Positions 8,642-17,045 are shown, counted from the first letter of the stretch. The stretch: 40,517 bases of DNA from CAYMDP01 sp964389375 (GCA_964389375.1 CAYMDP010000026.1:1-40517); one strand, 5' to 3'. Numbers and translations: made by a program. The notes: generated from the letters alone by a model not told the origin.

Positions 8642-9919
8642 TTACCTCTGAGGGCTTGATCCCAGCAGCTCCGAAAGTTCCAGGCCCGACAGATAAGCCT
8701 CTTTACGGTACTCTAAATTTCTTTGTTTGGCCTGGAAGAGTCGGTCTGCTGCACCGGCCATATCCTGAGAGCTTCTGACGCCACGGCGGTACTCGGCTAT
8801 AGTCATTTGATAAAACTTTTCGGCCCGTTGTATGTTGTTTTCTTCTAAGTCCAAGCGCTTTTGTATCGACTGACTGCGAGCAAGATTCTGTTCTATCAAA
8901 AGTTTGAGCTGATTTTTTTGACCGGCCACCGCAATCTCGTTACGGACCAGTTTCTCAGAACTTTCCCTTAGGTCCGAGGAATTCTTTAGGCCGGTAAATA
9001 TGGGGATCGAGGCCTTTAGCATTAAAACGTGATTATTATTGCGCTCGTAAATTTCATCATCATCTGCAAGTTTTCCGTAACGTCCTTCGAAATCAATCTG
9101 TGGTAGAAACTGTCCCAAACGAGATCTTTTTTCGAGGCGAGAAATCTTAGCTGAAGATTCTTTTTGGATCAGATCCGGATTGGATTCGAGAGCGGATTTT
9201 AAAAGACTTTCAACCGAGCTGGGTGGGATTTTAGGGCGTAATAGATGTCCATTGACTTTGATTTTAGGTCCGGCTTCGCGTCCAAGAATTTGTCTTAATT
9301 CACGCTCCTTTGCATCTTCGTCAAAGCCCAGAAGATTTAAGTCAGAAGCCAAGGTTGCAGCACGAAACTCGAACTCAATGACGTCTAGGTCTGAGGTCAA
9401 GCCAGCGGCTTTTCGCTTTCGGGCCATCTCCATTTGGTTCTTATTGATTTGAATTGCTTGCTCTTTCAAATGAAGACTTTCTGCAAGATACAATAGTTCG
9501 TAATAAAGTTTAGAGATCTTACGCTCAATGTCCTCTTGCAATTTCTGATGAGAGATCAGGGCCAGTCTGGATTCCTCAAGCTGGATTTTTGCCTGTGCCT
9601 CATCCCGTCCACCCCGATATAAATTTAAGTGTGCGGTTCCATGAACGAAGCCACCTTCGCTTTCGGTGTCGTCAAAGCGATTACTTTGAACTCCTCCATC
9701 GATGGACAATTGCGGGAAATAGACGGATCTCGCGGATCTAAGGCGGGCTTGGGCTTCTTTAAGTTGTTGCTCGGACTCCTTAAGGACAAAGCTATTTTTT
9801 AGCCCTTCATCGAGCAGCGCAGACAATGGGATGTCTCCCATTTTTGGATGATCGGCGAAGCTTGGGCTCATCCAAACTTGCAAGGTGAGTAAGGCTAGGA
9901 TTAAAGAGACTCCGCGCAT
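8642..9919 (-). CDS. TolC-family outer-membrane efflux channel
   Basis: This is an outer membrane factor of 425 residues, a typical length, with a signal peptide (residues 1-22, cleavage near SFA-DHPK) and no lipobox Cys. The two characteristic halves are present: long helical hairpins with heptad-like Leu/Ala/Glu patterns (about 45-75, 130-205, 245-290, 340-415) and short beta parts such as YFPQLSIDGG and FLPQIDFEG, which recur at equivalent places in each half. It would form the trimeric exit duct for the RND pump encoded upstream. SD AGGA lies nine bases before the ATG. The gap to the preceding small periplasmic gene is 11 bases. Confidence 0.9.
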   Translation of the reverse strand: MRGVSLILALLTLQVWMSPSFADHPKMGDIPLSALLDEGLKNSFVLKESEQQLKEAQARLRSARSVYFPQLSIDGGVQSNRFDDTESEGGFVHGTAHLNLYRGGRDEAQAKIQLEESRLALISHQKLQEDIERKISKLYYELLYLAESLHLKEQAIQINKNQMEMARKRKAAGLTSDLDVIEFEFRAATLASDLNLLGFDEDAKERELRQILGREAGPKIKVNGHLLRPKIPPSSVESLLKSALESNPDLIQKESSAKISRLEKRSRLGQFLPQIDFEGRYGKLADDDEIYERNNNHVLMLKASIPIFTGLKNSSDLRESSEKLVRNEIAVAGQKNQLKLLIEQNLARSQSIQKRLDLEENNIQRAEKFYQMTIAEYRRGVRSSQDMAGAADRLFQAKQRNLEYRKEAYLSGLELSELLGSSPQR

Positions 9920-9930
9920 ATCAGAATATC

Positions 9931-10332
9931 CTAATTTTTGGGCTCGATTTGAAAGCTAATTTCTTCGGTCTTAGATTCGTGACTTAGCTTTAAGCTCAGT
10001 TTGTAGCGATGGGAGCCCTTTGGGTCTAGCTTAGCGCCGTAAGAAGTTTTGTCCGCTGTCCAGCTAATTGTTTGGGACCCTTTGCCCCGAGGAAACTCTG
10101 CCTTGCCTTCCAACTTTACTTTTGAAGTTTCGATAGGTTTCATATCGTGATCGAAAATGTAAACCGTCAGAGCGTCTTTTTTTGATAGAATTTCTACATA
10201 AAATTCATCCGTCCCCTTTAAAATGCCGCCGTGAGGAGCCATTTGAGTTCCCGGAATTTTATCATGTCCTGGATGAGCGAAGAGGCTTAATGGAAGGGTT
10301 ACCAGTAAAAAAATGACTAAAGTTTTGAGCAT
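9931..10332 (-). CDS. Small periplasmic protein of the metal-efflux operon (paralogue of 13604-14044)
   Basis: The 133-residue protein has a signal peptide (MLKTLVIFLLVTLPLSLFA, then HPGHDK). The mature protein begins with a His-containing segment and a GG-centred motif (APHGGILKG), followed by about 95 residues of predicted beta strands (EFYVEIL, LTVYIFDHD). The same order, signal, HG/HPGH, GP/PHGG, Glu-rich strand, LxVxxxD, is seen in the protein encoded at 13604-14044, so the two are paralogues. Similar domains occur beside or fused to RND adaptor proteins, and a periplasmic metal chaperone role is a reasonable inference. SD AAGGAGAG lies four bases before the ATG, and the gap to the pump gene is 13 bases. 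Confidence 0.75.
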   Translation of the reverse strand: MLKTLVIFLLVTLPLSLFAHPGHDKIPGTQMAPHGGILKGTDEFYVEILSKKDALTVYIFDHDMKPIETSKVKLEGKAEFPRGKGSQTISWTADKTSYGAKLDPKGSHRYKLSLKLSHESKTEEISFQIEPKN

Positions 10333-10345
10333 AAATCTCTCCTTT

Positions 10346-13300
10346 TTAAAATTTTGAGTCGTCCGAATGGATTTCTGAAATAGATTTCTCTGCAGAGGCT
10401 CTTCCGTAATTAAAAAAGATCACAGGGGTCAAGATCATGTCAATCAGAGTTGAGCTAATCAGACCTCCGATGATCACAACCGCGACCGGATGCAGAATTT
10501 CTTTTCCGGGCTCTCCATGTGAAAAGGCTAGGGGAGTAAGGGCTAAGATCGCCGTCAGTGCAGTCATTAAAACTGGGGTCAATCTTTCAAGTGAGCCCCG
10601 GATAATCATATCCTTAGAAAACTTTTCGCCTTCATACTTCATCAGGTGAAGATAGTGGGAGATCATCATAATACCATTTCTGCTTGCGATTCCGCAAAGT
10701 GTAATAAAGGCAATCAGGCTGGCTACCGAAAGAACTCCGTCGCTTAAATAGATCGCAACCAGACTTCCTATCAACGCAACCGGTATGCTTAGCAGAACTT
10801 GAAAGGCCACAAAGCTGGATTTGAAGTGACTCATCAAAAGAAAGAAGATTCCGGCTAGGGATATTAATCCTAAAATGAGGATTAAGCGGGAGGCGCTTTT
10901 TTGACTTTCGAACTGTCCACCGTATTGAATAAAATAGCCTTCGGGGAGTTCGACATCTTTTTCGATGCGGGTTTGAATCTCGCGAACGACTTGTTCAATC
11001 CCTGATCCCTTCACGTTTCCAGAGACAAGAATTCTTCGCACAGCGTTTTCTCTTTGGATTGCATTGGGCCCAGAGGTTTCATAAATATCGGCAACCATTC
11101 CCAGGGATATTCTTCTTCCATCAGGCATGATCTTAACAGTCGTATTTTGCATTGTATCTAAATTCGACCTAGAACCATCGTCAAAGCGCATAAAGAGCTC
11201 GATGATCTTTTGTCCCTCAACGACTTGTCCGAGGACTTTACCATTTAATGCGGATTCTAATCGATGAGCCAAATCTCCAAGAATCAATCCGTATTGTGCG
11301 GCCTCATCTCTTAGCAGTTGAATCTTAACTTGTGGAATCAAGGATTGCTGTTCGACCTGAAGATCCACCAGGCCTTCGACTCCATCAAGTTTTTTGTAAA
11401 TTTCAGCGGCTTTTCCTCTGAGGGTGTCCAATTCTGGGCCAAAGATCTTTATTGCGATTTGAGCCCGAACTCCAGACATCAAATGGTCTAAACGATGAGA
11501 AATAGGCTGCCCGATACTAGTAAACACATCGGGCACACTTTCAAGCTTGCTTCTTAAGTCGTCAAAAACGAGTTCTCGCTTTCGGCCGGACTCATGAAAA
11601 TCCACATCGATTTCACTGTAATGAATACCTTCAGCATGTTCATCAAGCTCGGCACGTCCGGTTCTGCGTGAAACGGACTTTACCTCTGGTACCGACAGGA
11701 TCAACTCTTCGGCCATAGTCCCTAGTCGATTCGATTCTTCTAAGGAAATCCCTGGTCGGGCGAGAAGATTGATTGTGGCCGTCCCTTCATTAAAACTAGG
11801 AAGAAACTCGCGATGCAAAAATGGAAAAATTCCAAGAGAAAGAATGAAGAGGCCTGTGCAAAGTCCAATGATAAGTTTAGGACGATCTAAGACTTTATTA
11901 AGAATGCGCCGATCCCAGTTTTTAAGCCAAACCACAAGGCGACTATCTTTTTCTCGGGAAAGCTTCTCAGGATTTAGGAAATAACTGCATAGAACGGGAG
12001 TGACCGTCAGGGACACAATTAAGGATGCAATCAGGGCTAAAATGTAAGCGACTCCAAGCGGAATAAAAAGTCGACCTTCGATTCCACCCAATTGAAAGAG
12101 TGGAACAAAAACCAATATAACCACAAATGTCGCTAAAACAATGGAGTTTCGAATTTCAGAAGAAGCTTCGTAGACAACTTTTAAATGGGGCTCGGGCTTC
12201 GTAAGAGCCGAGTTTTCTTTAAGGCGGCGAAAGACGTTTTCTACATCGACGATGGCATCATCCACCAGTTCGCCGATAGCTACGGCCAGTCCCCCAAGCG
12301 TCATTGTATTTAAACTTATTCCGAAAAAATCCATGACGATCAATGAAGAAAGAAATGAAAGGGGGATCGCGGTCAGAGTGATCGCGGTGGTTCTAAAATT
12401 AGCCAAAAAAATGAAAAGCACAAACACCAGCAACAATGTTCCATCGAGTAAGGCTTGCTTCACGTTAGAAATTGCGGATTCAATAAAATGACTTTGTTTA
12501 AAAAGATTTCTTTCCAGTTGCACGTCTTGTCCAAGACTCGAACTTAAGTCAGAAAGCACTTCATCAATTTTTTTAGTGAGCTCGACAGTGTTGGCCCCGG
12601 GTTGTTTTTGAATACTTAAAATGACAGCAGGTTTAGCGTTAACGCTTCCATCGCCGCGTTTGACCTGACTTCCAACCTCAACTTTTGCAATATCCTTGAC
12701 TAGGACTGGGTGCCCCAAATGAAGGCCCACTACGGAATTTAAGATTTCCTCTTCCGAGCGGATTTGCCCGATATTACGAATTAAAAATTCGCTCTTATCG
12801 AGGTCAATATAGCCTCCTGTGGTGTTGCGGTGAAGGGAGGACAGGGCCTCTTCGATGCTTTCAAGCGAGAGTTGGTAAGTTTGAATTTTCTCTGCTGAAA
12901 GGAGAATCTGATATTGTTTTACTCCTCCGCCGATAGAGATAACTTGAGCTACTCCTGGGACGCTTAAAAGTCTAGGGCGTAAAGTCCAGTCGGCAAGAGT
13001 TCGTAGTTCTATGGGACTGACTTGGCCAGATGGAGAGGAAAGACCAAGAAGCTGAATTTCTCCCATGATAGAAGCGATCGGACCCATGACAGGAGAAAGT
13101 CCCTCGGGAAGGCGCTCTTTTGCGAGGGCCAATTTTTCTGCGACCAGTTGGCGGTTGCGATAGATGTCCGTGTCCCAAGCAAACTCAACATAGACAATTG
13201 AAAGCCCAATTCCGGTTGAAGAGCGAACGCGCTCCACTCCAGGCAATCCTGTTAAGACCGTCTCGATCGGAAGTGTGACTAAGACTTCGACTTCTTCGGG

Positions 13301-13471
13301 CGCCATTCCCGGCGCTTCTGTCATAATGTTTACAGTGGGGCGATTCAGATCAGGAAAGACATCCACCGGCATTTTGGGAAGAACAAAAAGACCATAGATC
13401 GTAAGAAGGGCCGCAAGTGCTAAGACGATGGGTCTGTTGTTTAAAGAAAGCCGAATTATAAAATCAAACAC
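10346..13471 (-). CDS. Heavy-metal efflux RND pump (CusA/CzcA family)
   Basis: This 1041-residue inner-membrane RND transporter has twelve expected transmembrane helices and two large periplasmic loops, the family's standard length. The HME-RND proton-relay signature in TM4 is present (GELVDDAIVDVENV, about residues 396-410), as are the N-terminal MPVDVFPDLNRPTVNI and the EFLPSFNEGT motif after TM7. HME-RND pumps drive periplasmic or cytoplasmic metal ions (Cu/Ag or Zn/Co/Cd) out through a TolC-type duct. The metal cannot be fixed from the pump alone, but the adjacent CsoR-type regulator favours Cu(I). The start is GTG at 13471 behind AAGGAG (nine-base gap). The usual partner, a membrane fusion protein (CusB/CzcB), is not encoded in this operon. 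Confidence 0.93.
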   Translation of the reverse strand: MFDFIIRLSLNNRPIVLALAALLTIYGLFVLPKMPVDVFPDLNRPTVNIMTEAPGMAPEEVEVLVTLPIETVLTGLPGVERVRSSTGIGLSIVYVEFAWDTDIYRNRQLVAEKLALAKERLPEGLSPVMGPIASIMGEIQLLGLSSPSGQVSPIELRTLADWTLRPRLLSVPGVAQVISIGGGVKQYQILLSAEKIQTYQLSLESIEEALSSLHRNTTGGYIDLDKSEFLIRNIGQIRSEEEILNSVVGLHLGHPVLVKDIAKVEVGSQVKRGDGSVNAKPAVILSIQKQPGANTVELTKKIDEVLSDLSSSLGQDVQLERNLFKQSHFIESAISNVKQALLDGTLLLVFVLFIFLANFRTTAITLTAIPLSFLSSLIVMDFFGISLNTMTLGGLAVAIGELVDDAIVDVENVFRRLKENSALTKPEPHLKVVYEASSEIRNSIVLATFVVILVFVPLFQLGGIEGRLFIPLGVAYILALIASLIVSLTVTPVLCSYFLNPEKLSREKDSRLVVWLKNWDRRILNKVLDRPKLIIGLCTGLFILSLGIFPFLHREFLPSFNEGTATINLLARPGISLEESNRLGTMAEELILSVPEVKSVSRRTGRAELDEHAEGIHYSEIDVDFHESGRKRELVFDDLRSKLESVPDVFTSIGQPISHRLDHLMSGVRAQIAIKIFGPELDTLRGKAAEIYKKLDGVEGLVDLQVEQQSLIPQVKIQLLRDEAAQYGLILGDLAHRLESALNGKVLGQVVEGQKIIELFMRFDDGSRSNLDTMQNTTVKIMPDGRRISLGMVADIYETSGPNAIQRENAVRRILVSGNVKGSGIEQVVREIQTRIEKDVELPEGYFIQYGGQFESQKSASRLILILGLISLAGIFFLLMSHFKSSFVAFQVLLSIPVALIGSLVAIYLSDGVLSVASLIAFITLCGIASRNGIMMISHYLHLMKYEGEKFSKDMIIRGSLERLTPVLMTALTAILALTPLAFSHGEPGKEILHPVAVVIIGGLISSTLIDMILTPVIFFNYGRASAEKSISEIHSDDSKF

Positions 13472-13486
13472 TCAGTTGAACTCCTT

Positions 13487-13602
13487 AGAGGTAACAGTTC
13501 CCTTTTTCCGTCTCAGCGCATCAGAACCCTGCAGTTATTCATGAGAAGGACTTATTATATTTATCTGATGCGCTGAGACGGAAAAAGGGAACTGTTACCT
13601 CT
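13487..13602. repeat. Perfect 39-bp inverted repeat with 38-base spacer, between two operon genes
   Basis: Bases 13487-13525 and 13564-13602 are exact reverse complements over 39 positions, separated by 38 bases. The element fills nearly all of the 132-base gap between the stop of the first small periplasmic gene (13604) and the SD of the pump gene (about 13481-13486). In the transcript it would form a very stable hairpin. No T-run follows in the transcribed direction, so it does not look like a simple terminator. It could be a MITE or REP-like palindromic unit, or an RNA processing or attenuation element that sets the ratio of the first protein to the pump. Confidence 0.9.
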
Positions 13603-13603
13603 G

Positions 13604-14044
13604 CTAATGATGGTGGTGGTGATCTTCTTCCTTGTCTTCTTTTGCGGCTTCACTTTTCTTTAAAGACAAGGGGAGATCATAGGTCATGTCCATTCCCTTT
13701 TGGCCCATCCTTTGGCTTCGAACAATTAGCTTGCCGGGCTGATTCAAATCTACATCTTTTTTGAATGAGCAGAGATAATGAGTTTGGTGGCCCATGCAAT
13801 TTGCTTTTTGTGAAATCTTTCCCGCCAGCTCTAGCTCGACCTTCGAGTTTAAGAGGGTTGGATTTGCAAACTCCATATCTGATAAAAATACTTTAAGTTG
13901 ATTTTTTTCGACGGGCACAAGTTCCGTATGGAAAGCTCCAGGCATACGAATAAAGCCACCATTAGGCCCTGGTTTATCTTCCCCATGGCCAAATGCAAAG
14001 TTAGATCCCATTAGTAATAAAAGATAAAACAAGGACTTCAACAT
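13604..14044 (-). CDS. Small periplasmic His-tailed protein, first gene of metal-efflux operon
   Basis: The 146-residue protein has a signal peptide (cleavage near FAFG-HGED). The mature N terminus HGEDKPGPNGG is followed by beta-predicted sequence (AFHTELVPVEK, LKVFLSDMEF) like the paralogue at 9931-10332. It has two Cys (about 83 and 91), several Met, and an acidic linker ending in five consecutive His (EEDHHHHH, then stop), which suggests metal binding. It is the first gene behind the CsoR-type operator, so it would be made most strongly. SD GGAGG lies eight bases before the ATG. A role as periplasmic metal chaperone or sponge is inferred. Confidence 0.78.
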   Translation of the reverse strand: MLKSLFYLLLLMGSNFAFGHGEDKPGPNGGFIRMPGAFHTELVPVEKNQLKVFLSDMEFANPTLLNSKVELELAGKISQKANCMGHQTHYLCSFKKDVDLNQPGKLIVRSQRMGQKGMDMTYDLPLSLKKSEAAKEDKEEDHHHHH

Positions 14045-14070
14045 TTTTTAAACCTCCAGAAAGATTTCTG

Positions 14071-14099
14071 TTGAGGCTATACCCCCAGGGGGGTATATG
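14071..14099 (+). promoter_or_regulatory. Probable promoter of the csoR-like gene
   Basis: On the plus strand TTGAGG (14071-14076) is followed after 17 bases by TATATG (14094-14099), and the spacer is again the operator. Transcription would begin about at the ATG (14108), giving a leaderless or nearly leaderless message. This agrees with the lack of an SD before that ATG. The regulator would then repress itself through the same site. Confidence 0.5.
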
Positions 14100-14103
14100 T
14101 CAA
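14076..14103 (-). promoter_or_regulatory. Promoter of the metal-efflux operon
   Basis: On the minus strand TTGACA (14103-14098) is separated by 16 bases from TATAGC (14081-14076), a near-consensus sigma-70-type promoter. The whole spacer is occupied by the CsoR-type palindrome, so bound repressor would block polymerase directly. Transcription would start near 14069, about 25 bases before the ATG at 14044 and upstream of its GGAGG. Confidence 0.7.
14078..14097. promoter_or_regulatory. CsoR/RcnR-type operator
   Basis: TATACCCCC-AG-GGGGGTATA is a perfect inverted repeat with nine-base arms and a two-base centre. Its G/C tracts flanked by A/T-rich ends match the type of operator bound by CsoR/RcnR-family repressors. 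It lies in the 63-base gap between the regulator gene and the efflux operon. Confidence 0.8.
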
Positions 14104-14107
14104 AGCG

Positions 14108-14407
14108 ATGTCAAAAAAGAAAACAAAATCTCATCCAGACCACACGAAGCACCTCAAACGCTTAAAGCGAGTTCTGGGGCAAATCCACGGAATCGAAAAA
14201 ATGATACTGGATGCTCGTTATTGCCCGGATATTTTGATTCAATTTAAGGCCGCGCAGGCTGCGCTGCGTTCAATAGAAGCTGAGATCTTTAAGACGCATC
14301 TTGATGGATGTTTAAGATCTGCCTTTGAATCGGGCAAATGGAAAGAAGCCGAAACTCAGGTTCAAGAAATTCTTAAGCTGACCTACGACAGAAAAACTAA
14401 ATCTTAG
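14108..14407 (+). CDS. csoR: CsoR-family metal-sensing transcriptional repressor
   Basis: This 99-residue all-helical protein of the CsoR/RcnR/FrmR family binds DNA as a tetramer and lets go when metal binds. The core LKRLKRVLGQIHGIEKMI (about 16-33) is typical of the family. The metal ligands Cys39, His64 and Cys68 have the exact 25 and 4 spacing of the Cu(I) set Cys36-His61-Cys65 of the mycobacterial CsoR; RcnR would have His at the last position. Tyr38 precedes the first Cys, as in CsoR. Cu(I) sensing is therefore the best reading, with other soft metals possible. It is divergent from the efflux operon and shares its operator. No SD precedes the ATG. Confidence 0.88.
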   Translation: MSKKKTKSHPDHTKHLKRLKRVLGQIHGIEKMILDARYCPDILIQFKAAQAALRSIEAEIFKTHLDGCLRSAFESGKWKEAETQVQEILKLTYDRKTKS

Positions 14408-14449
14408 GGCCTGTGCTCATCGAGAGGTACCGTGAAATGAGGACGCGCC

Positions 14450-16309
14450 CTAGTTTGCCTGCCAGACCTTAAAGCGCCCTTCTCCCGCATAGGCGTGAAC
14501 ACGAAGCTCATATTGACCGGGATCGCCAGCGAATTGAACTTGTTCTTCGGAGCTCACGCTGATGGATCTTGCAACTTCACTTAACAAGCCTGTTTGTGAA
14601 TTTATGCGGTAAAGATACAAATCAAAATCGGTTCCGCTGGGCCCCACAAGCCAAAAAGATTGAAGCTTCGAATCCATCCTGTCCAGTCGCCGTCTGTAGG
14701 ATTGGCTCGAACTCAAAGTGCCCTCATCGCTAAGAATACAGTTTTGACAAGGACCTGATGAAGGGGCCTCATCAAAGCTGACCTTAAGACTGACTCCCGA
14801 AAAGTTAGTGAATGCGCGAATCGTAACATAATACTTTCCCGCCGAGGTTTGCGCGAAGACACAGTTTTCAGAGTTTCCATTTTTATAGGGGCGGCAATCA
14901 TAATCGCGAACATTTGGAGACGAACCAAAGCGAACATAAATGTCGGCATCGCCGCTGCCCCCTGAGATTTCAAGACGAAGGTTTTTGCTGCCTTCCGGAA
15001 CCTCAATTGAAAACTGAAGTTCCTGGTTTTGTTGGGCCGAAAGTGGACCTCGAGTTTCTCCATTTTGCAGATTTGAGTTTGGCGGCTCATTTGGCTCGGA
15101 CTCAGTCAGTAAAAATTCTGAGCTGAGAAGAAGGTTTGGAGACCCCGATCCGATTTGACTGAGTTTGTTTTGGGAGGCGGCTGACCGCAATTGACTTAGC
15201 AAGGTTTGGGGCGAGGCATTTGGGTTTTTGGCCAAGTATAAAGCGGCGACTCCTGCGGCGTGGGGCGCAGCCATAGAGGTTCCGCTTAAAGTGCTTACGG
15301 AAGTATCGGAGTTAATACCTGCGGATTCGATATCGCTTCCTGGAGCAAAGATATCCACGCAGGTTCCAAAGTTTGAAAAGCTAGATCTTGAGTCTTGACG
15401 AGTGCTGCTGCCGACGGTCAGTGCTGCAGTTGATCGTGCGGGCGAAGATAAACAGGCATTTCGATTTTCGTTTCCTGCAGCGACCACATATGTCACCCCG
15501 GATTGAACCGAGTTTGCAACAGCATCATCGAGTGCCTGAGACACTCCTCCACCTAGACTCATATTAGCTATGGCAGGTCTTTGTGTTCGGCCAGTCACCC
15601 AATCCACGCCCGCGATAACGCCGGCAATAGTCCCATTCCCAACGCAATCCAAAACCCGGACACCATAAAGAAGACTCGACTTTGCAACACCAAAGCGTTT
15701 GCCTGCAATTGTTCCGGCGACATGGGTCCCATGACCATTACAGTCTGAAGCGTCTGAATCATTGTCGACAAAGTCTGCGCCACTTTGTACTCGGTTTTCG
15801 AATTCCTGGTGGCTGCTGCGAATCCCAGTGTCGATCACATAGACGTGAACATGCTGTGCGGAATTTTCTGGAAAATTATAAGTTTGATTTAAGGGAAGAG
15901 CACTTTGATCGATTCTATCCAGCCCCCAGGGCGCTAAGCTTTGTGTTCCGTTGATACTGACGACTTGATTTTTTTCTAGATAAGCTACCGTGGGATCACG
16001 AGCGAGGGCTTCGGCTTGCTCTAAGTTCAGTTTGAACAAACCTCCTCGCAATGCCTTTGAGTAAATTTGCAGGCTTTGAATTTTGTATTGATCGGATAAA
16101 AGATTCAGACTTTTTTGAACAAGCTGATGGGACTCTTCAGGGGACAAGTCATTTTTTGAAAGCCCTGATTTAAGGACCAAAATGTATTCTTGCTCCTGAT
16201 CTATATTTTGCTTTTGAGACAGGGTCTGGGAATCGGTGCAACTGGACCCGGCGATGCTTATAGAAAGGATGAACAATAGGCGAAGAACATGTCTTTGATT
16301 AAACTGCAT
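14450..16309 (-). CDS. Secreted S8 (subtilisin/proteinase K-like) serine protease with PPC-type C-terminal domains
   Basis: The start at 16309 is set by AAGGAGGG six bases upstream; a longer frame to 16360 has no such site. The 619-residue preproprotein begins with a hydrophobic signal ending IAGSSC (Cys24), a weak lipobox, so it may be a lipoprotein. An I9-type propeptide follows (about 40-118). The S8 catalytic domain has Asp160 (VIDTG), His193 (HGTHVAG), oxyanion Asn280 (AAGN) and Ser345 (GTSMAAP). A pre-peptidase C-terminal (PPC) domain (about 400-510, with SGGSGDADIYV) and a second PPC-like beta domain follow. It should degrade proteins outside the cytoplasm. No terminator is obvious between its stop and the convergent csoR end. 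Confidence 0.92.
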   Translation of the reverse strand: MQFNQRHVLRLLFILSISIAGSSCTDSQTLSQKQNIDQEQEYILVLKSGLSKNDLSPEESHQLVQKSLNLLSDQYKIQSLQIYSKALRGGLFKLNLEQAEALARDPTVAYLEKNQVVSINGTQSLAPWGLDRIDQSALPLNQTYNFPENSAQHVHVYVIDTGIRSSHQEFENRVQSGADFVDNDSDASDCNGHGTHVAGTIAGKRFGVAKSSLLYGVRVLDCVGNGTIAGVIAGVDWVTGRTQRPAIANMSLGGGVSQALDDAVANSVQSGVTYVVAAGNENRNACLSSPARSTAALTVGSSTRQDSRSSFSNFGTCVDIFAPGSDIESAGINSDTSVSTLSGTSMAAPHAAGVAALYLAKNPNASPQTLLSQLRSAASQNKLSQIGSGSPNLLLSSEFLLTESEPNEPPNSNLQNGETRGPLSAQQNQELQFSIEVPEGSKNLRLEISGGSGDADIYVRFGSSPNVRDYDCRPYKNGNSENCVFAQTSAGKYYVTIRAFTNFSGVSLKVSFDEAPSSGPCQNCILSDEGTLSSSQSYRRRLDRMDSKLQSFWLVGPSGTDFDLYLYRINSQTGLLSEVARSISVSSEEQVQFAGDPGQYELRVHAYAGEGRFKVWQAN

Positions 16310-16471
16310 CAGAGGCCCTCCTTGGCACTTTCCATTTTCTTGGACAGCAAGGACTGTCAAATCGGTTAACAGGACCAGTGATTTATGTATTTATGCCGCG
16401 AGCTTAGGCCTGGGCCTGGGTAACAGAAGATTAATTTGATTTTAGTTTTAGAAGCGGCTATCCCTTGAGGT

Positions 16472-16798
16472 ATGAAAATCATATTTTTTGCTATTATACT
16501 TAGTCTTTCGGTTACAGCTGGTGCCACTTGTATCCCTAAAGGTGAGGCCCAAGTCCTTGCACAAGACTTTGTGGATCAGACAATCTGTAATCCGCAAAAT
16601 ATGGTGACTGAACAAGACTTCGAATTTTGTCAGATTGCGACTTCTAAAATTGAAAATGATTTGTGGTTTGATTTTATGCGACAACTTTGGACCGTGACCG
16701 TGAAAGAGTATGAATGTGCTCCGGCGGCCTCTTGTTGGGAGTGGATCACTATTTCGTGCGGCGGAGAACTTAGTTATTATCGGGGCGGAGAAGACTAA
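16472..16798 (+). CDS. Small Cys-rich secreted protein between two proteases
   Basis: The 108-residue protein has a clear signal peptide (MKIIFFAIILSLSVTAGA, cleavage before Thr19). The mature part, about 90 residues, has six Cys (20, 39, 53, 82, 88, 96), enough for three disulfides, and several Trp. I recognise no family. GAGGT directly abuts the ATG, far closer than a normal SD, so initiation may be weak or leaderless. It is divergent from one S8 protease and upstream of another. A protease inhibitor or substrate role is only a guess from position and disulfide richness. Confidence 0.65.
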   Translation: MKIIFFAIILSLSVTAGATCIPKGEAQVLAQDFVDQTICNPQNMVTEQDFEFCQIATSKIENDLWFDFMRQLWTVTVKEYECAPAASCWEWITISCGGELSYYRGGED

Positions 16799-16857
16799 AG
16801 CGGGCCGTTATAGGTCCCCCTGCAATCCTTCATGCGACCATATTCCTGAATCCGAAC

Positions 16858-16866
16858 TGATATAAT
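16858..16866 (+). promoter_or_regulatory. Candidate extended -10 promoter
   Basis: TGATATAAT contains a perfect -10 hexamer with the TGn extension, and no good -35 is present. It would start a transcript near 16873 running towards the protease gene at 17104, giving a 5' leader of about 230 bases, or a small RNA. It lies in the roughly 300-base gene-free stretch 16799-17103. Between it and the palindrome at 16998 I see nothing else. Confidence 0.35.
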
Positions 16867-16997
16867 AGAGAGCTGTGGCATCGCGCTTGTTCGGCCCATT
16901 CTTTGTTCTTGAAGCTCAAAAATTTCTAAAAAACCTGATCAATCAAAAATAATTCGACGCATTAAGAATATGTAATTAATAAGATAATCGCCTATTA

Positions 16998-17012
16998 GTT
17001 CCACTATGGAAC
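16998..17012. promoter_or_regulatory. Palindrome upstream of protease promoter, possible operator
   Basis: GTTCCA-CTA-TGGAAC is a perfect inverted repeat with six-base arms. It ends three bases before the candidate -35 (17016) of the protease gene, a normal position for an activator or repressor site. The binding protein is unknown. Confidence 0.4.
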
Positions 17013-17015
17013 CAA

Positions 17016-17045
17016 TTGTTTGCTATTTCATAAATCCTATATAAA
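17016..17045 (+). promoter_or_regulatory. Candidate promoter of the 17104 protease gene
   Basis: TTGTTT (17016-17021) and TATAAA (17040-17045) are 18 bases apart; TATATA at 17038 with a 16-base gap is an alternative. The 5' leader of about 50 bases contains a six-pair hairpin (AGATCC 17070-17075 with GGATCT 17082-17087) seven bases before the SD GGAGG, which could affect translation. Confidence 0.4.

Noticed and set aside
8638..8650. Short match (AGAGGTAAC) between the end of the TolC-like gene and the arms of the 39-bp inverted repeat
   Set aside because: Nine bases is within chance for a 40-kb window and the match sits in coding sequence.
12972..13209. Two minus-strand frames of 66-68 codons inside the RND pump gene
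   Set aside because: Shadows of the pump coding sequence in other frames.
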